64,000 nt of DNA from Malus domestica (taxonomy: Eukaryota; Streptophyta; Magnoliopsida; Rosales; Rosaceae). Position numbers and translations under genes: made by a program. This document shows, piece after piece, positions 62,056 to 64,000 of the stretch; position 1 is the stretch's first letter, and each line of letters begins with the position of its first letter. The stretch is from contig NC_091670.1 of the NCBI RefSeq assembly GCF_042453785.1, positions 39,133,501 through 39,197,500 on the forward strand, written 5' to 3'. The notes below the pieces were generated by a model. That model saw only the letters and a list, made by a program, of their open reading frames with translations. It ran no database searches and was not told the DNA's origin.

Positions 62056-63097
62056 ATCCAGAGACAGCTTTGTAATGAAAAATTATTACAAATGAGAAGG
62101 AAACTTGGTGCTTGATTAGGTTTAAATGGAGATCAATACCATGCAAGTTGTGACATCAGACAAAAATAGGCAAAAAAATAAGCAAGTTGTTTGACATTAG
62201 CAAATCCCTCTTTTCCTTCGTCTAGATTTTGAACAATAAGAACGAAGGATAATGTGGCAGGTTTGCAGAAAAAGCTGCCTACTACCTAATTGGACTTTTT
62301 AAATAATGTAACCAAATATTCTATTCACTTGCCCCACAATGCCATGATGCCATCAACCATTGCATAGTTTTGGATATAAGTAATGAAACTTTTTAAATAT
62401 AAATGCACACATTAATGAATAAATTGAATAGTTTATCGAATTATGTGTATATAAGTTAGATCAGTTGGTTATGACAATGTACTTCTTGCACTTAAATATT
62501 AAATTTTCCTTCTAATAAATTAGAGCAGTTCAAGATATGTATCATCTTATGACTCTTATCATTTAAAATAACCACAATGTAGAAATAAATTAATAACTCT
62601 TAGTGTAAAAATATCAATGTATTAATAAAATAAATCTATATGAAGATTCACCAGTGAGTTGCAGTATTGGCAGGTATATTTCAGTATCCTAATTGTTTGC
62701 AGAATCTACTAAGATTTTTCAGTCAATTTGGAGTGGCGGGTTGGAGATTGTGACCAGATTGGGAGGAGGGATCCAGAGATGCAATATTGGGTTCTCCGTT
62801 TTGGGGTTTTCGAACTGCGACAACAATGGCTGTAATGGGAAGGTGGGTTTTGTTCCTCTAGGGTTTGGGTCTTTTGTGGTTGTGGATTTCGTCGAAGTTT
62901 CAGCTTCGCGTCTTCTGTTGAGCTTAAGTCTCGAGCTTCTTTGTTTTTGTTTTTGCCAAATTTTATTTTTCTTTGGTTTTTTTGGTGGGGTGGTGAAGAT
63001 AGGCGGTAGTGGGGTGGTGAAGATGAAGGAAGAGAGATGGCGGTGGGGTGGTGAAGGAAGGTTAGGGGGGCACACAGGTTGATGAGGAAGATCTGGG
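62056..63097. other. upstream of NCL; unassigned
   Basis: AT-rich to about 62690, then a G/T-rich stretch with long frames on both strands and low-complexity composition. I recognise no family and do not call a gene. Confidence 0.45.
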
Positions 63098-64000
63098 TGT
63101 GGTTACACCCCACCCCCAATTTAATTTGTATTTTCACTAAGTTTGAGGTTATCTTACTTTTAAAATTGTTTTTGGGTCTTAATTGGTGAGCCCGTGGGGC
63201 CCACCTTCTTTTTGTATTCCCTGGTTACTCTCTCATTTTCCTCTCACTTTCTCTCATCACTCTACAACTCACACTCTCTCCCTCTCACCCTTGTTCTCCC
63301 TCCCTGCACACCCTTATCTCCCTCATCATCAAACACCACAACAACCACATAAACACCACCACCATCACCCTTATGAACTAAGTTTCAAGGAAAGAATACC
63401 CCAAACCCTCATCTTCCATTCGGCCGGTATTGTTCATCATCTTTCTCGACAAGTTTCGTATTTTTTTCAACGTTGGTAAGCTTCTAGAAACCCTTGGGTT
63501 GTGTTTTAGGGTTAGATCGAAGCTTGTTTTAAGTGGTGTATATGTGTGAATCACATAAAATAGCTTGGAGTAGCTTTTCCAAATTTTCTGGCGAGCACCG
63601 TCCATTTCAAGGCAATTTCTAGCCAAACCAAGACAATTCCCTGAGTACTACAACTTTCCTTTTTGTTTCACCCAATTTCGTTGAGTATTGAAGAAGTTAT
63701 ATCCATTTGAATCTTACCTAGTTTCCGATAACCTCAGTAGCTTTCGAGGCATTTTTCGCCCAAAACACGGTGAGTTAGACGTCGTGTGAGGTACCATTCT
63801 CTTCGTCTCGTCAAGAGCTATGATTTCCATTTTTGAATCACTCGATTTCGTTGAGTATTGACAAAGTGATTAACGTTTAAAGTTTGTTCAGTTTTCTGGT
63901 CGAAATCCAGCCTTCTTCTTCTTGAGGTCCGGTGACCCACCAAACCTAGGCCGTTGGGCTGTTTTAACTCGGGCCTTAGGCTCTTTTGATCTCAGGCCAA
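63098..64000 (+). mobile_element. LTR start, same family as 55681-57872, cut by window end
   Basis: GGTTACACCCCACCCCCAAT onward matches the complement of the 3' side of the solo LTR at 55681-57872 through about 900 bp, including GTGAGTTAGACGTCGTGTGA and the Pro/Thr-coding-like region near 63730. The exact first base is uncertain by a few positions. Whether it is a solo LTR or a full element cannot be seen. Confidence 0.8.

Noticed and set aside
62693-63082. 129-codon frame with long overlapping frames on the other strand
   Set aside because: Low-complexity G/T-rich sequence with no family signature on either strand.

Overview
This is nuclear genomic DNA from a eudicot plant. Genes have spliced exons with plant-type GT-AG introns. 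The window is AT-rich and full of small plant transposons (Cassandra and other short LTR elements, PIF/Harbinger-like and Mutator-like MITEs, tRNA-derived SINEs, an RTE-type LINE tail). From memory the repeat flavour resembles the apple/pear group of Rosaceae. That placement is an inference, because no search could be run.

Layout. 1-3.4 kb: 3' end of a large LTR retrotransposon, a MITE, and a complete Cassandra element. 4.5 kb: TAXIMIN-type cysteine-rich peptide gene (-). 6.6-8.2 kb: intronless PPR gene (-). 9.3-22.4 kb: a tandem duplication of a two-gene CLE peptide unit, order A1-B1-A2-B2 (all -). A1 and B1 look dead; A2 and B2 look intact. The second unit carries a 2.45 kb solo LTR. 24.4-30.3 kb: a 13-coding-exon gene (-) that I match to Arabidopsis At4g18490, with a very clear U12-type AT-AC intron. 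31.4-33.0 kb: BAHD acyltransferase (+). 33.7-35.5 kb: magnesium-chelatase subunit CHLI (+). 36.0-44.0 kb: three tandem CoA-diphosphatase-type Nudix genes (-). 46.6 kb: a divergent CIN-type TCP transcription factor (+) with an upstream ORF whose stop overlaps its start codon. 48.0-49.0 kb: a Harbinger-like element carrying a fragment of a bHLH transcription-factor gene. 51.5-53.5 kb: IQ67-domain (IQD) protein (-). 55.7-57.9 kb: a solo LTR inside a local tandem repeat. 58.3-62.1 kb: NCL-type Na+/Ca2+ exchanger with two EF hands (-). From 63.1 kb: the start of another LTR of the same family.

The genes do not form an operon-like system; each is its own transcription unit. The neighbourhood is nevertheless informative. 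CLE, At4g18490-like, CHLI and a CIN-type TCP also lie close together on Arabidopsis chromosome 4 (CLE2, At4g18490, CHLI1, TCP2). TAXIMIN1, the CLE4-7 cluster and TCP10 lie together on Arabidopsis chromosome 2. The window therefore looks like a more complete version of an ancestral block that Arabidopsis keeps in two paralogous pieces (gene addresses recalled from memory).

All exon models were built by hand by matching reading phase, splice sites and protein similarity. They are phase-consistent but untested by transcripts.
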